From JAWVZH01 sp033722295 (GTDB taxonomy: Bacteria > Bacteroidota > Bacteroidia > Chitinophagales > Saprospiraceae), in assembly GCA_033722295.1 (NCBI GenBank), contig JAWVZH010000007.1, positions 1 to 40,870 of the forward strand: DNA of 40,870 bases, given 5' to 3'. Position 1 is the stretch's first letter; each line of letters starts with the position of its first letter. The notes under the pieces were generated by a model. The model was not told where the DNA came from, did not search any database, and was given only the letters and a program-made list of their open reading frames with translations. The position numbers and the translations under genes are program-made. Positions 1-8,224 of the stretch are shown piece after piece.

Positions 1-1
1 A

Positions 2-1072
2 TGCAATATATTTTCAACTCAGGATCATGCGGCCGCTGCCATGGCAGCAGAAGGAATACCGGTTTATGCCTGGAAAGGAATGACAGATGAGGAATTCTGG
101 TGGTGTATTGAACAAACGCTTTTTGCCTTTGAGGGAAATGAGCCGCTCAACATGATCCTCGATGACGGTGGAGATCTGACCAACGTGGTCCTGGACAAGT
201 ATCCGGAATTGGTTAATAATATCCGGGGGCTTAGTGAGGAAACCACTACGGGCGTGCACCGTTTGTACGAACGTGAGAAGAAGGGAACACTGCCCATGCC
301 TGCTATCAACGTGAACGATAGCGTGACCAAGTCCAAATTTGACAATAAGTATGGTTGCAAGGAATCATGTGTTGATGCGATCAGGCGGGCTACCGATATA
401 ATGATGGCCGGTAAAGTGGCTGTGGTTGCTGGGTATGGTGATGTTGGAAAAGGAAGTGCGGCTTCACTGCGAGGAGCGGGTTGCAGAGTTATCATTTGCG
501 AGATAGATCCGATCTGCGCTCTTCAGGCCGCTATGGATGGTTTTGCGGTCAAAAAGATGATGAATGCAATAGAGGAGGCTGATATTGTCGTGACGGCTAC
601 AGGAAACTTCAATATCATTTCTGCCGAGCACTTCAAGAAACTCAAGGATAAAGCAATAGTATGTAATATTGGCCATTTTGATAATGAGATCAACATGGCT
701 TGGTTGAACGAGAATTATGGTGATACCAAGGTGGAGATCAAACCTCAGGTCGACAAGTACACCATCGATGGTTCTGATGTGATCATTCTTGCAGAAGGCC
801 GGTTGGTCAACCTCGGGTGCGCAACGGGTCACCCTAGTTTTGTCATGTCAAATTCGTTTACCAATCAGACGCTGGCCCAGTTGGAACTGTGGAACAATTC
901 GGACCAGTACGAGAATAAGGTATATACACTGCCCAAGCATTTGGATGAAAAGGTAGCAAGACTCCACTTATCCAAGATTGGTGCTGAACTTGAAGAATTG
1001 ACTGATGAGCAGGCTAAATATATCAATGTAGATAAAGAAGGCCCATACAAACCTGATTATTATAGGTATTGA
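2..1072 (+). CDS. ahcY: Adenosylhomocysteinase, 5' partial
   Basis: Hydrolyses S-adenosylhomocysteine reversibly to adenosine and homocysteine in the cytosol, relieving product inhibition of methyltransferases. The gene runs in from the left edge: reading from base 2 the frame begins CNIFSTQDHAAAA, a conserved internal block of this family, so the ATG at 41 is an internal Met and the true start lies outside the window. Numbered from that Met, the protein shows the active-site EETTTG (Glu67), the VTKSKFDN block with Lys97 and Asp101 matching the catalytic Lys/Asp pair, the NAD-binding GYGDVGKG motif, and the C-terminal PDYYRY ending typical of the family, whose Lys and Tyr contact the cofactor of the neighbouring subunit. 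A strong terminator follows 28 bases downstream. No sign of damage. Identification is very secure. Confidence 0.97.
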   Translation, partial: CNIFSTQDHAAAAMAAEGIPVYAWKGMTDEEFWWCIEQTLFAFEGNEPLNMILDDGGDLTNVVLDKYPELVNNIRGLSEETTTGVHRLYEREKKGTLPMPAINVNDSVTKSKFDNKYGCKESCVDAIRRATDIMMAGKVAVVAGYGDVGKGSAASLRGAGCRVIICEIDPICALQAAMDGFAVKKMMNAIEEADIVVTATGNFNIISAEHFKKLKDKAIVCNIGHFDNEINMAWLNENYGDTKVEIKPQVDKYTIDGSDVIILAEGRLVNLGCATGHPSFVMSNSFTNQTLAQLELWNNSDQYENKVYTLPKHLDEKVARLHLSKIGAELEELTDEQAKYINVDKEGPYKPDYYRY

Positions 1073-1099
1073 TCTGTGGATCATACTGGAAATTATAAG

Positions 1100-1126
1100 G
1101 GCAGGAATGATCTTCCTGCCTTTTTT
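1100..1126 (+). terminator. Rho-independent terminator of ahcY
   Basis: Perfect 8-bp stem GGCAGGAA / TTCCTGCC (1100-1107 with 1113-1120), 5-base loop, then six T. It lies 28 bases after the ahcY stop. The remaining bases to 1320 hold no gene, and I see no confident promoter there. Confidence 0.9.
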
Positions 1127-1320
1127 AGTTTAAAATAGCCAGCCTGACCATCGGTCTTGCCAGCTGCTTATCATACAAGCTAACTGTCTCTTTATCGGGT
1201 GTACTTATGCCCTTGCAACGTGAAGCTGGATGTCCCATCGACGGCATTTGCGGTTTATTTTCAATGATTTAATTGGTGTAACTGGATTTTTAGGTATAAG
1301 ATTTGTATTGATTAGTGCAA

Positions 1321-2313
1321 ATGAAAGCTATCATCCCTGTTGCCGGAGCCGGAACAAAACTTCGGCCCCTTACATATACGCAACCTAAACCGCTTATCCC
1401 GGTGGCAGGGAAACCTATACTTGCATTTATAATTGATCAGCTCATAGATCAGGGCATTAATGAGTATATTTTTGTGCTCGGTTACCTCGGAGACAAGATC
1501 AGAACATTTGTGGAGGACAAGTACCCTGATATATCCAGTGAATTTGTCTATCAGAATGAAAGAATGGGTCTGGGGCATGCGGTTTGGATGTGTAGAGACC
1601 TTATTGAGAGTAAAGATGATCTGATCATATTTCTCGGTGACACCATCGTCCTGGCCGATATAAAGAAATTCATCCATTATCCTCACAGTTGTCTTGCTGT
1701 CAAAAAGGTCGATGATCCCAGACAGTTTGGAGTCGTAGAGATCAAAGACGAAGGTCTGGTGACCAAGGTGATCGAGAAACCTGCTATACCTAAATCTAAT
1801 AATGCCATCGTTGGACTCTATAAAATATTGGAGACGAAGGCTCTTATGGCAGCATTGGATCATAATATCGAGAACAATATCACATCACACGGCGAATTTC
1901 ATCTCACTGATGGAATTATGAGGATGATAGAGCAAGGCATTATCTTTCACACCATGGAGGTTACGAATTGGTTTGATTGCGGAAAGCGAGAGATTCTTCT
2001 TGAGACCAATGCCACTTTGCTTGATCGCGGTGGATTTCCGACGGCTCATCTGGATAACGACTCCAATATCATTATTCCTCCGGTAAGCCTTGGAGAAGAC
2101 TGTCAGATCGAGAATTCCATTATCGGGCCCCATGTGACTGTAGGCAGCAATACTTCCATTTCTTCCTCTATAATCAAGGAATCCATCATCGGCAATTTTG
2201 CGAGTCTTCAGGAAGTTACACTGCGCACGAGTGTCATAGGAAATGACGTGGTAATGAAGGGAATGAGCCAGAGCCTGAATATTGGAGACAATACTGAGAT
2301 CGATCTCAGTTGA
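1321..2313 (+). CDS. Sugar-phosphate nucleotidyltransferase with C-terminal left-handed beta-helix
   Basis: Predicted to join a sugar 1-phosphate to a nucleotide, giving an NDP-sugar for cell-surface polysaccharide. The N-terminal Rossmann-like domain (residues 1-235) opens MKAIIPVAGAGTKLRPLT, the GxGTRLRPLT nucleotide-binding loop with Lys in place of the first Arg, followed by PKPLIPVAGKPI with the catalytic-loop Lys. FLGDT near residue 107 carries the metal-binding Asp. Residues from about 245 to the end contain isoleucine/valine-rich hexapeptide-like repeats (SIIGPHVTVG-type units), as in long-form glucose-1-phosphate thymidylyltransferases and GlmU-like enzymes. The exact sugar and nucleotide cannot be read from the sequence. 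I chose the ATG at 1321 because the family begins MKAIIP; a GTG two codons upstream (1315) is possible. The gene ends one base before the stop of the convergent ferredoxin-like gene. Confidence 0.88.
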   Translation: MKAIIPVAGAGTKLRPLTYTQPKPLIPVAGKPILAFIIDQLIDQGINEYIFVLGYLGDKIRTFVEDKYPDISSEFVYQNERMGLGHAVWMCRDLIESKDDLIIFLGDTIVLADIKKFIHYPHSCLAVKKVDDPRQFGVVEIKDEGLVTKVIEKPAIPKSNNAIVGLYKILETKALMAALDHNIENNITSHGEFHLTDGIMRMIEQGIIFHTMEVTNWFDCGKREILLETNATLLDRGGFPTAHLDNDSNIIIPPVSLGEDCQIENSIIGPHVTVGSNTSISSSIIKESIIGNFASLQEVTLRTSVIGNDVVMKGMSQSLNIGDNTEIDLS

Positions 2314-3870
2314 TCACGAGATCAGACCTATATTTTCTTCAGAGACGTGTACAGCTTTTTTCTTTTTCGTTTTCTCGAACACATCCACACTGCCGTTCTC
2401 TAATTTTAAAACCCCCCTCGGACATACCGCAGCGCATATGCCACATCCTACACAGGATGCCCTGACAATGTTCTGCCCTTTCTGGGCATAGGCTCTCACG
2501 TCGATACCCATTTCGCAATAAGTTGAACAATTCCCGCATGAGATGCACTGACCGCCATTGGTTGTTATCCTGAAACGCGAAAACCAGTTCTGTTGTATTC
2601 CCAGAATAGCGGCCATTGGACAACCGAATCTGCACCATACGCGCGATCCGAAAATTGGATAAAACCCTACACCAATAACTCCTGAGAAAGTAGCTCCTAT
2701 GAGGAAACCATATGTCTTGCGTAGTTCTTCTGCATCGATAAAAAAGAGTGATCTGCCACTAAAACCATTGACCAGGACCAGAATCAGGACCACCCCGGCA
2801 ACACCTGAGATGATGTAGCGCTCCTTTTGGTTTAGATTACTCGTTATTTTTTTTGCAAAAAGAGTAAGTGCGATAAAACCTCCAAGTACAATGGTAATGA
2901 TACCGATGAGGACATTGGACTGAAGCCAATATTGCTCAGGATTGCTATTCAGATAAGAAAAAATGACAGCTGCGGTCATCACCACAGAGAAGGCCAGGAC
3001 ACCATGCACAAGCCATCTTTCCAAACGCCAGGCCTTGAGACTTTTGTCAGAAAGGTGTCGAAATGGATCGCCTGCCGTTTCAGCTAAGCCTCCGCAGCCA
3101 CACACCCATGAGCAATACCATCTCTTTCCATAGAAGTAGGTAAGTAATGGTGAGATCACGAAAATCAGAGCAACTCCAAAGACCAACATAAACATACCGA
3201 GGGTGCCACTACTTATCATACTGTCCACATTCCATTTGTCAAAGAAGTAATAATTGAGTGGCCACATATTTTTGAAATCGTTGTACGGATAGTTGAGCCT
3301 CAGCAAGATCTCAGGGATGAGAAAGGCGAACCCCAACTGAAAGAACATCACAGATATAGTCCTTATGATCTGGTACATATTATGTCGGTACTTCCAGATG
3401 AACTTGATGCCAAATGCCAGAATGGCCATAGTGTAAAGTGCCCCATAGACGAACCATTGACTGGCCGGTTCGCCTTTAAGAAATTGACTTAGCGGATCGA
3501 AAAATGCTACCAGCCCGGTATTGCTTTGGTCGCCTTCGGTGAACCCGAGATAGGAAGGGTACCAGTATAGGATGATGTAAAAACCGGTCAATACAATTCC
3601 GAGCATATAACCCCAAACGCCACGGCTGGTCAGGCTGAAATGCCAGTTATGATCATTTTTGATACCGGCCGATTCAGGCTGATAGCGACCGATAGTATAA
3701 ATAGCTACACCAATGCCTATGAATAACAGTGACAGGGTCAGAGTGATCCCTGGTTTAGGTAGATCGACCTGGAGGAGAGCAAGTACCAGTATCAAAAGAC
3801 CGATAATACCCATGACCTTTCCACTGATCTTCAGAATTCTATAAATCGTTGTGTCTTGATCGGTCGTCAT
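2314..3870 (-). CDS. Polytopic membrane protein with two 4Fe-4S ferredoxin clusters (NapH/NosR-like)
   Basis: A 518-residue inner-membrane protein with about nine hydrophobic helices and a cytosolic C-terminal ferredoxin domain. Two perfect CX2CX2CX3C motifs (Cys442/445/448/452 and Cys473/476/479/483) predict two 4Fe-4S clusters. Two further cysteine motifs lie just after membrane segments, CSWVCGCGG (253-261) and CRFGCP (413-418), the arrangement seen in NapH, NosR and RdxA/CcoG-type proteins. Such proteins pass electrons between quinol or flavoproteins and a periplasmic or membrane partner. The gene begins one base after the stop of the FAD oxidoreductase at 3872-5206, so the two are very likely translated from one mRNA and act as one electron-transfer unit: NAD(P)H to FAD to Fe-S to an unknown acceptor. 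The C-terminus is lysine-rich. Family assignment is secure; the acceptor is unknown. Confidence 0.85.
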   Translation of the reverse strand: MTTDQDTTIYRILKISGKVMGIIGLLILVLALLQVDLPKPGITLTLSLLFIGIGVAIYTIGRYQPESAGIKNDHNWHFSLTSRGVWGYMLGIVLTGFYIILYWYPSYLGFTEGDQSNTGLVAFFDPLSQFLKGEPASQWFVYGALYTMAILAFGIKFIWKYRHNMYQIIRTISVMFFQLGFAFLIPEILLRLNYPYNDFKNMWPLNYYFFDKWNVDSMISSGTLGMFMLVFGVALIFVISPLLTYFYGKRWYCSWVCGCGGLAETAGDPFRHLSDKSLKAWRLERWLVHGVLAFSVVMTAAVIFSYLNSNPEQYWLQSNVLIGIITIVLGGFIALTLFAKKITSNLNQKERYIISGVAGVVLILVLVNGFSGRSLFFIDAEELRKTYGFLIGATFSGVIGVGFYPIFGSRVWCRFGCPMAAILGIQQNWFSRFRITTNGGQCISCGNCSTYCEMGIDVRAYAQKGQNIVRASCVGCGICAAVCPRGVLKLENGSVDVFEKTKKKKAVHVSEENIGLIS

Positions 3871-3871
3871 A

Positions 3872-5206
3872 TCAGGAATTTAAAAAGCTGAGTATTTGAT
3901 TCAGATTTCGTTTCCTCGGGTTGATGTCTTTATTGAATCGTTCGGAATATTTTCTGGCAATGCCATCATAATCCGTATTATAAAATTCCGGGTCGAAGTA
4001 TGCCATTTTGAGATTTTCAATGACGGTTTCCAGGGAAGCCTTATCCTCGATCCATTTTTCACAGACCTCATGTCTGAATCTTATGCCCATAAGATTAAAG
4101 CCCTGTATCGTGAGATCATTCTTATCGAATACCAGTCGGACAGATCTCATGCCCTCCTCATCTTCCCAGTGTATAGAATCGAGTGGATCTTCGATTTCAG
4201 GCGGCACCTGGCCATAGACCTGATATTCAATATCAAAGAATTTTGCTGAGTTGAACCAAACGCCCGGATCATATTTCACAGGCTGACCTACGACATTATA
4301 GGCCACAACCTCTCCCATTATTCTGCCTGCATACCATATGGCTTCTATGGGCTTCCTCCCTTTTCGTGGCTCGATGATCTCAGCACAGTCTCCGGTTGCA
4401 TAGATGCCTTCGATGTTCGTTTCGAGATAATCATTGACCAGAATCCCCTGGTCTATTTTCAATTCAGTATTTTTTAAAAATTCAACATTAGGACTGACTC
4501 CGGCGGTTATTCCCACATATCCACAATCTATTCTTTCTCCATCTTTCGTGATAACATGATCTACTTTACCGGAACCGTTGTCCACGATACGTTCCAGTTC
4601 GGTAGAGAGCCTGAGATCAACCCCATGAGACCTGGCCTGCCTGTTGACCATGGCTGACTCCTCAGGTGTCAGCACATTGTTCCAGTAGCTCGATTCCCTG
4701 ACCAGCATAGTGACAGGAATGTTCCTCGTAAGGAACATCTCTGCCATCTCTATCCCTATCAATCCGCCACCCACGATGACAGCACGTTCCAGCCCTTCAG
4801 AATATGCTTCCATGTATTCAAGGTCCTGAAGTGAGTACAGTCCCTCGGCCCCGTCAAGGTCCTGGCCGGGCCATCCATATTTATTGGTCTTCGAGCCGAC
4901 AGCCAGGATGAGTTTATCGTAATTAATTCGGCTGCCGTCATTACAAATTAGACTCCGGGTCGATACCTCCAGTTTGTCTACATGAGCCTTTTTCAGTCGT
5001 ATATTGTTTTTCTCCCAAAACCAGTTTTCATAGGGTTGGGTATCTTCTAACCGCATGTGTCCCATGTAGATGTACATTATGGCTGTCCTGGAGAAAAAGT
5101 ATTCTGTCTCGGACGAGACAACTGTGATATCATGATCACTCAACTTCCTGATATGCCTGGCAGCAGTGATGCCGCTTATACCGTTACCTAAGATGACAAT
5201 ATTCAT
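3872..5206 (-). CDS. FAD-dependent NAD(P)H oxidoreductase
   Basis: A 444-residue pyridine nucleotide-disulfide reductase-like flavoprotein resembling ferredoxin/rubredoxin reductases and the NirB N-terminal half. The FAD-binding Rossmann motif GNGISG is at residues 7-12, the second NAD(P)-binding motif GGGLIG at 146-151, and the second FAD motif YATGDC at 269-274. There is no CxxxxC redox disulfide near the N-terminus, so it is not a lipoamide- or thioredoxin-reductase type. About 120 residues follow the usual dimerisation region (roughly 325-444); I do not recognise this extension. It is the first gene of a two-gene minus-strand operon with the 4Fe-4S membrane protein, which is its likely electron acceptor. 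The start is the ATG at 5206; 167 non-coding bases separate it from the divergent T9SS gene. Confidence 0.86.
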   Translation of the reverse strand: MNIVILGNGISGITAARHIRKLSDHDITVVSSETEYFFSRTAIMYIYMGHMRLEDTQPYENWFWEKNNIRLKKAHVDKLEVSTRSLICNDGSRINYDKLILAVGSKTNKYGWPGQDLDGAEGLYSLQDLEYMEAYSEGLERAVIVGGGLIGIEMAEMFLTRNIPVTMLVRESSYWNNVLTPEESAMVNRQARSHGVDLRLSTELERIVDNGSGKVDHVITKDGERIDCGYVGITAGVSPNVEFLKNTELKIDQGILVNDYLETNIEGIYATGDCAEIIEPRKGRKPIEAIWYAGRIMGEVVAYNVVGQPVKYDPGVWFNSAKFFDIEYQVYGQVPPEIEDPLDSIHWEDEEGMRSVRLVFDKNDLTIQGFNLMGIRFRHEVCEKWIEDKASLETVIENLKMAYFDPEFYNTDYDGIARKYSERFNKDINPRKRNLNQILSFLNS

Positions 5207-5302
5207 TCCCGTAGTTTAATGCAATTTATGTTGGTAGATCTGAAGAACAGGGATATTTTGACCAGAAGTTAAATTATGTCGTCAAGACACCACACTAAAA
5301 AG

Positions 5303-5334
5303 TTTGGTATATGTATAATGTGTCCTTATTTTCG
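5303..5334 (+). promoter_or_regulatory. Bacteroidota-type promoter candidate for the Omp28-like gene
   Basis: TTTG at 5303-5306, 20-base spacer, TATTTTCG at 5327-5334. This matches the -33/-7 consensus TTTG / TAnnTTTG of Bacteroidota with one mismatch. It lies about 40 bases before the ATG at 5374. No equally good site was seen for the divergent oxidoreductase gene. Confidence 0.4.
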
Positions 5335-5373
5335 AGCTTCCATTTCAACTTTTAGCAAATTTAAATCAGACCA

Positions 5374-7329
5374 ATGAAAGAAATTTTTTACACACTCTCT
5401 ATTCTGCTATTGTCGATCCCTTTACTGGATGCCCAGGTATCTAGAAAGGTATTCGTGGAAGAGGCCACTCAGGCATCTTGCCCACCATGCTTTGTGCAGA
5501 ACCCACCCTTTGATGCATTGATGAAGGACAACGCCGATAAGGTCGTTGTGGTCAAATATCAGGTTTGGTGGCCTGGATATGATCCCATGTATGAGCATAA
5601 TCCGACCGATGTGAATGCCCGGATCGGTGACAAATACTTGCAGAAGGGATTAATTACAGGCGCCCCTAATGTTGTTATCAACGGAACCCAGGGCATAGGA
5701 ACTCCTCCAAACCTTACTCAGAGCTTAATAGACCAAAGAAGTATTCAGACTTCTCCGTTTTCCGTAACTGTAGATCATGTTCTCAATGACGCAACATCAA
5801 CGGTTGACATTGAGATCAAAGTAAAAAATGAAACGACCATAGATCTTCCAGGTAATACTTATTCTCTTTACGTGGCTACCACAGAGGATGAGATCTTGTT
5901 CGACGAACCACCTGGCACGAACGGTGAGAAGGAATTCTTATGGGTTTTCAGACAATTCGTGACAGGTACTACCGGAGAGGATTTCGGAGCCGTTGCAGGT
6001 GGTGATTCCCTGACATTCTCTTATTCGGCACCAATTCCATATTACACCTATGATCTGGAAAAAGTGGCAGTAGTTGCCTGGGTCGAGAGGAATCAGACTG
6101 GCCAGGTCATACAGGCCGGGCATAGTGAACATAAACCATTGAATGGCTACTATCCAGAACTATCTTCAAGCTACAGTTTCGTTGGTTATGATGGCTATTG
6201 TGATTCGGAGATCGATATAGAGTTCATGATCCAGAACAATGGTTCTGAAGAAGTCACGTCTTTTGACATTAGTGCAATATTGGAAGATGGCAGTTTGCAG
6301 CCGATATACAATTGGACCGGCAGCATTGCACCCGGTGCTGAGGAAACCGTCACACTGAGTGGGGTTGGCCTAAGTCCCGGAGGTAATGGTCTTAGAGCTA
6401 TCATCAATAACATTGATGGCAAATTGGATCGCTTTCGTCATAATAACGAGATCAATAATTCAGTCTATTATGTGCTGAGCGAGAACCCCTTTGCCACAGA
6501 GATCAATGAAGGATTTGTGATTAATGACATCAGGGACCTTCCTCCCAATATGATCATAGACAATCCAGATGAGGTAAGACTCTATACAGTAAATCAAGAT
6601 GTCTTTCAGGCGGTGACCTGGCCCTTGGGCGGACACGGTCTATCTGATGGTTGCATGAGGTATGATTTTGTGGCCTGGTCTCCAGGACAATCTGCCAGCC
6701 TTGTTTTTGACAAAGTTGATCTGACCGCATCTAAAAATACATCCTTGAAGTTCACTCATGCTTACGCGGCGCGTGGTGGAGCTAACAATGACCGGATCAT
6801 AATTGAAGCATCGACTGATTGTGCAGAAACATGGGAGACGGTATACGATGAATTTGGCAGAAATATAATCACCGGTGCTGATCCAGGAACAAACACTCGT
6901 TTCTATCCGCGACCCAATGAATGGGCAGATGTCGAACTGGACATCAGTCAATTTGATGGAGAAGGTGAGGTTATCTTCAGGTTCCGCGGAATTAGTGCGG
7001 GTGCACAGGCTTACTACCTGGATGACATCGTGGTTCAGTCCAATCCTGATACAAGAACAGTCGATCATGCATTGGCAGCCTCATTGAGGACCTTCCCTAA
7101 TCCAGCAAGTGATAAGGTCAATATCCATTTTGACCTGGAGGAAGGAACTAACACGATGATCGAGGTATTCGATCTGACTGGAAGTCTCGTTGAAGTGATC
7201 GAATCAGGAGAGAAGCTTACACCGGGGTCGCACACATATGAATGGTACCCTTCGAATGATGGTGTTTTTGCCATATCCATCAGTACGGATAAAGGTCAGG
7301 CTACTCAACGGATCACCGTCGTCAAATAG
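5374..7329 (+). CDS. Omp28-like secreted protein with T9SS type A sorting domain
   Basis: A 651-residue exported protein. Residues 1-20 form a Sec signal peptide ending DAQ. The mature N-terminus (about 24-230) resembles the Omp28/thioredoxin-fold family: strand KVFVEEAT leads to CPPC at residues 36-39, followed by VVVVKYQVWWPG and a GAPNVVING segment at the cis-Pro position of a thioredoxin fold. A CARDB-like beta domain follows (about 270-375), then a beta-sandwich of the MAM/choice-of-anchor kind (about 390-560) ending YYLDDIVVQ. Residues from about 570 to the end (FPNPASDKVNIHF to ITVVK) form a classical type A sorting domain that sends the protein through the type IX system to the surface or outside. 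It is transcribed alone, with a promoter-like site upstream and a strong terminator downstream. The thiol-active role of CPPC is inference; Omp28 members are functionally obscure. Confidence 0.85.
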   Translation: MKEIFYTLSILLLSIPLLDAQVSRKVFVEEATQASCPPCFVQNPPFDALMKDNADKVVVVKYQVWWPGYDPMYEHNPTDVNARIGDKYLQKGLITGAPNVVINGTQGIGTPPNLTQSLIDQRSIQTSPFSVTVDHVLNDATSTVDIEIKVKNETTIDLPGNTYSLYVATTEDEILFDEPPGTNGEKEFLWVFRQFVTGTTGEDFGAVAGGDSLTFSYSAPIPYYTYDLEKVAVVAWVERNQTGQVIQAGHSEHKPLNGYYPELSSSYSFVGYDGYCDSEIDIEFMIQNNGSEEVTSFDISAILEDGSLQPIYNWTGSIAPGAEETVTLSGVGLSPGGNGLRAIINNIDGKLDRFRHNNEINNSVYYVLSENPFATEINEGFVINDIRDLPPNMIIDNPDEVRLYTVNQDVFQAVTWPLGGHGLSDGCMRYDFVAWSPGQSASLVFDKVDLTASKNTSLKFTHAYAARGGANNDRIIIEASTDCAETWETVYDEFGRNIITGADPGTNTRFYPRPNEWADVELDISQFDGEGEVIFRFRGISAGAQAYYLDDIVVQSNPDTRTVDHALAASLRTFPNPASDKVNIHFDLEEGTNTMIEVFDLTGSLVEVIESGEKLTPGSHTYEWYPSNDGVFAISISTDKGQATQRITVVK

Positions 7330-7363
7330 CGGAATCTGTGAGCCTGGAACTATAATTTTTTAT

Positions 7364-7397
7364 AAAAAGGAAGCGATCTGAAGTCGCTTCCTTTTTT
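7364..7397 (+). terminator. Rho-independent terminator after the Omp28-like gene
   Basis: Stem GGAAGCGA / TCGCTTCC (7369-7376 with 7384-7391), 7-base loop, then six T; the five A before the stem can extend it into the T-tract. Confidence 0.9.
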
Positions 7398-7436
7398 GTC
7401 ATTTAACGTTAACAAAGGCTTAATCCCTGATAAGTT

Positions 7437-7468
7437 ATTGAATAAGTGTTCGTCATGTTGTATTTTTA
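7437..7468 (+). promoter_or_regulatory. Weak promoter candidate for the small T9SS protein
   Basis: ATTG at 7437-7440, 20-base spacer, TATTTTTA at 7461-7468, one mismatch in each box to the Bacteroidota consensus. It ends 14 bases before the ATG at 7483, so the leader would be very short. Confidence 0.25.
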
Positions 7469-7482
7469 AGTCAAATCAGCGT

Positions 7483-8166
7483 ATGAAGCAAGTTTTACTA
7501 AGTATAATAATGTTTCTTCCATTGACCTTTTTTGCACAAACCGGGTTTGAAGCAAAGGAAAATGTGGTTGACACAACTTTTGATGATATGACCTTTGATC
7601 CGGTGGGTAAGGGTTACGTTTGCAATACGGGCAACGATACTATTTCCTTACTCTGGAGGATTGAAGAGAACAGCGTACCGATTGGCTGGACGCCTTATTT
7701 TTGTGATAAGAACCTCTGCTATGCTCCCGGGACAACACAATGTCCAGATGATGTGCCCGTCGTTTTGGCCCCAGGAGAATGTGGCAATATGGATCTGCAT
7801 CTGCTACCCGGAGCTTCTGCTCAATGTGGAAAATATGATGTGATCGTATGGGAGGAAGGTGATACCAGTAATAATCTGACCATGCTGTACACATTTAATT
7901 GTGCAACGTCATCGATCAACGATGAAGAATTGGCATCGCTCAATGTTTTTCCCAACCCGGCGACCAATTATTTCCAACTGAACGGGTGGTCTGACGGAAT
8001 AACGAGGATAAGCGTGCACAGCCTACTGGGCAAGATGGTAAGAGAATATCAGGTAGGTGAAGGTGAGTTGTATTCAGTCGCAGGATTCAACGATGGAATG
8101 TATCTCGTCAACCTGTTCGACCAGAACAACAAAGTTGTAAAAACATTAAGATTAACGAAGAAGTAG
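7483..8166 (+). CDS. Small secreted protein with T9SS type A sorting domain
   Basis: A 227-residue exported protein. The start is the ATG at 7483, which opens a signal peptide (MKQVLLSIIMFLPLTFFAQ). An in-frame TTG at 7396 exists, but it sits inside the preceding terminator. The mature part (about 25-140) is a small beta domain with seven cysteines (around YVC, YFC, NLC, TQC, GEC, AQC and FNC) that could form disulfides; it looks Ig-like, but I cannot name a family. Residues from about 150 onward (LNVFPNPATNYFQLNG to TLRLTKK) are a type A sorting domain. Its own terminator follows. It may be an extracellular or cell-surface structural protein; no catalytic motif is visible. Confidence 0.8.
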   Translation: MKQVLLSIIMFLPLTFFAQTGFEAKENVVDTTFDDMTFDPVGKGYVCNTGNDTISLLWRIEENSVPIGWTPYFCDKNLCYAPGTTQCPDDVPVVLAPGECGNMDLHLLPGASAQCGKYDVIVWEEGDTSNNLTMLYTFNCATSSINDEELASLNVFPNPATNYFQLNGWSDGITRISVHSLLGKMVREYQVGEGELYSVAGFNDGMYLVNLFDQNNKVVKTLRLTKK

Positions 8167-8197
8167 TTTTCTACAAAAATCGATCAAATGTTACTTA

Positions 8198-8224
8198 GGG
8201 AAGTCGATCTGACTTCCCTTTTTT
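8198..8224 (+). terminator. Rho-independent terminator after the small T9SS gene
   Basis: Perfect stem GGGAAGTC / GACTTCCC (8198-8205 with 8211-8218), 5-base loop, T-tract 8219-8224 that overlaps the stop codon of the convergent queD gene. No T-tract exists on the other strand, so it should work for the plus strand only. Confidence 0.88.

Noticed and set aside
41..43. ATG at 41 as start of ahcY
   Set aside because: The frame is open to base 2 and those codons match the conserved CNIFSTQDHAAAA segment; the real start is outside the window.
30..46. GCGGCCGC next to CCATGG near the left edge, resembling cloning sites
   Set aside because: The bases encode the conserved HAAAAM block of adenosylhomocysteinase in frame, so they are natural coding sequence.
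7396..7398. TTG start for the small T9SS protein
   Set aside because: It lies in the T-tract of the previous terminator and gives a polar extension before a perfect signal peptide that begins at 7483.
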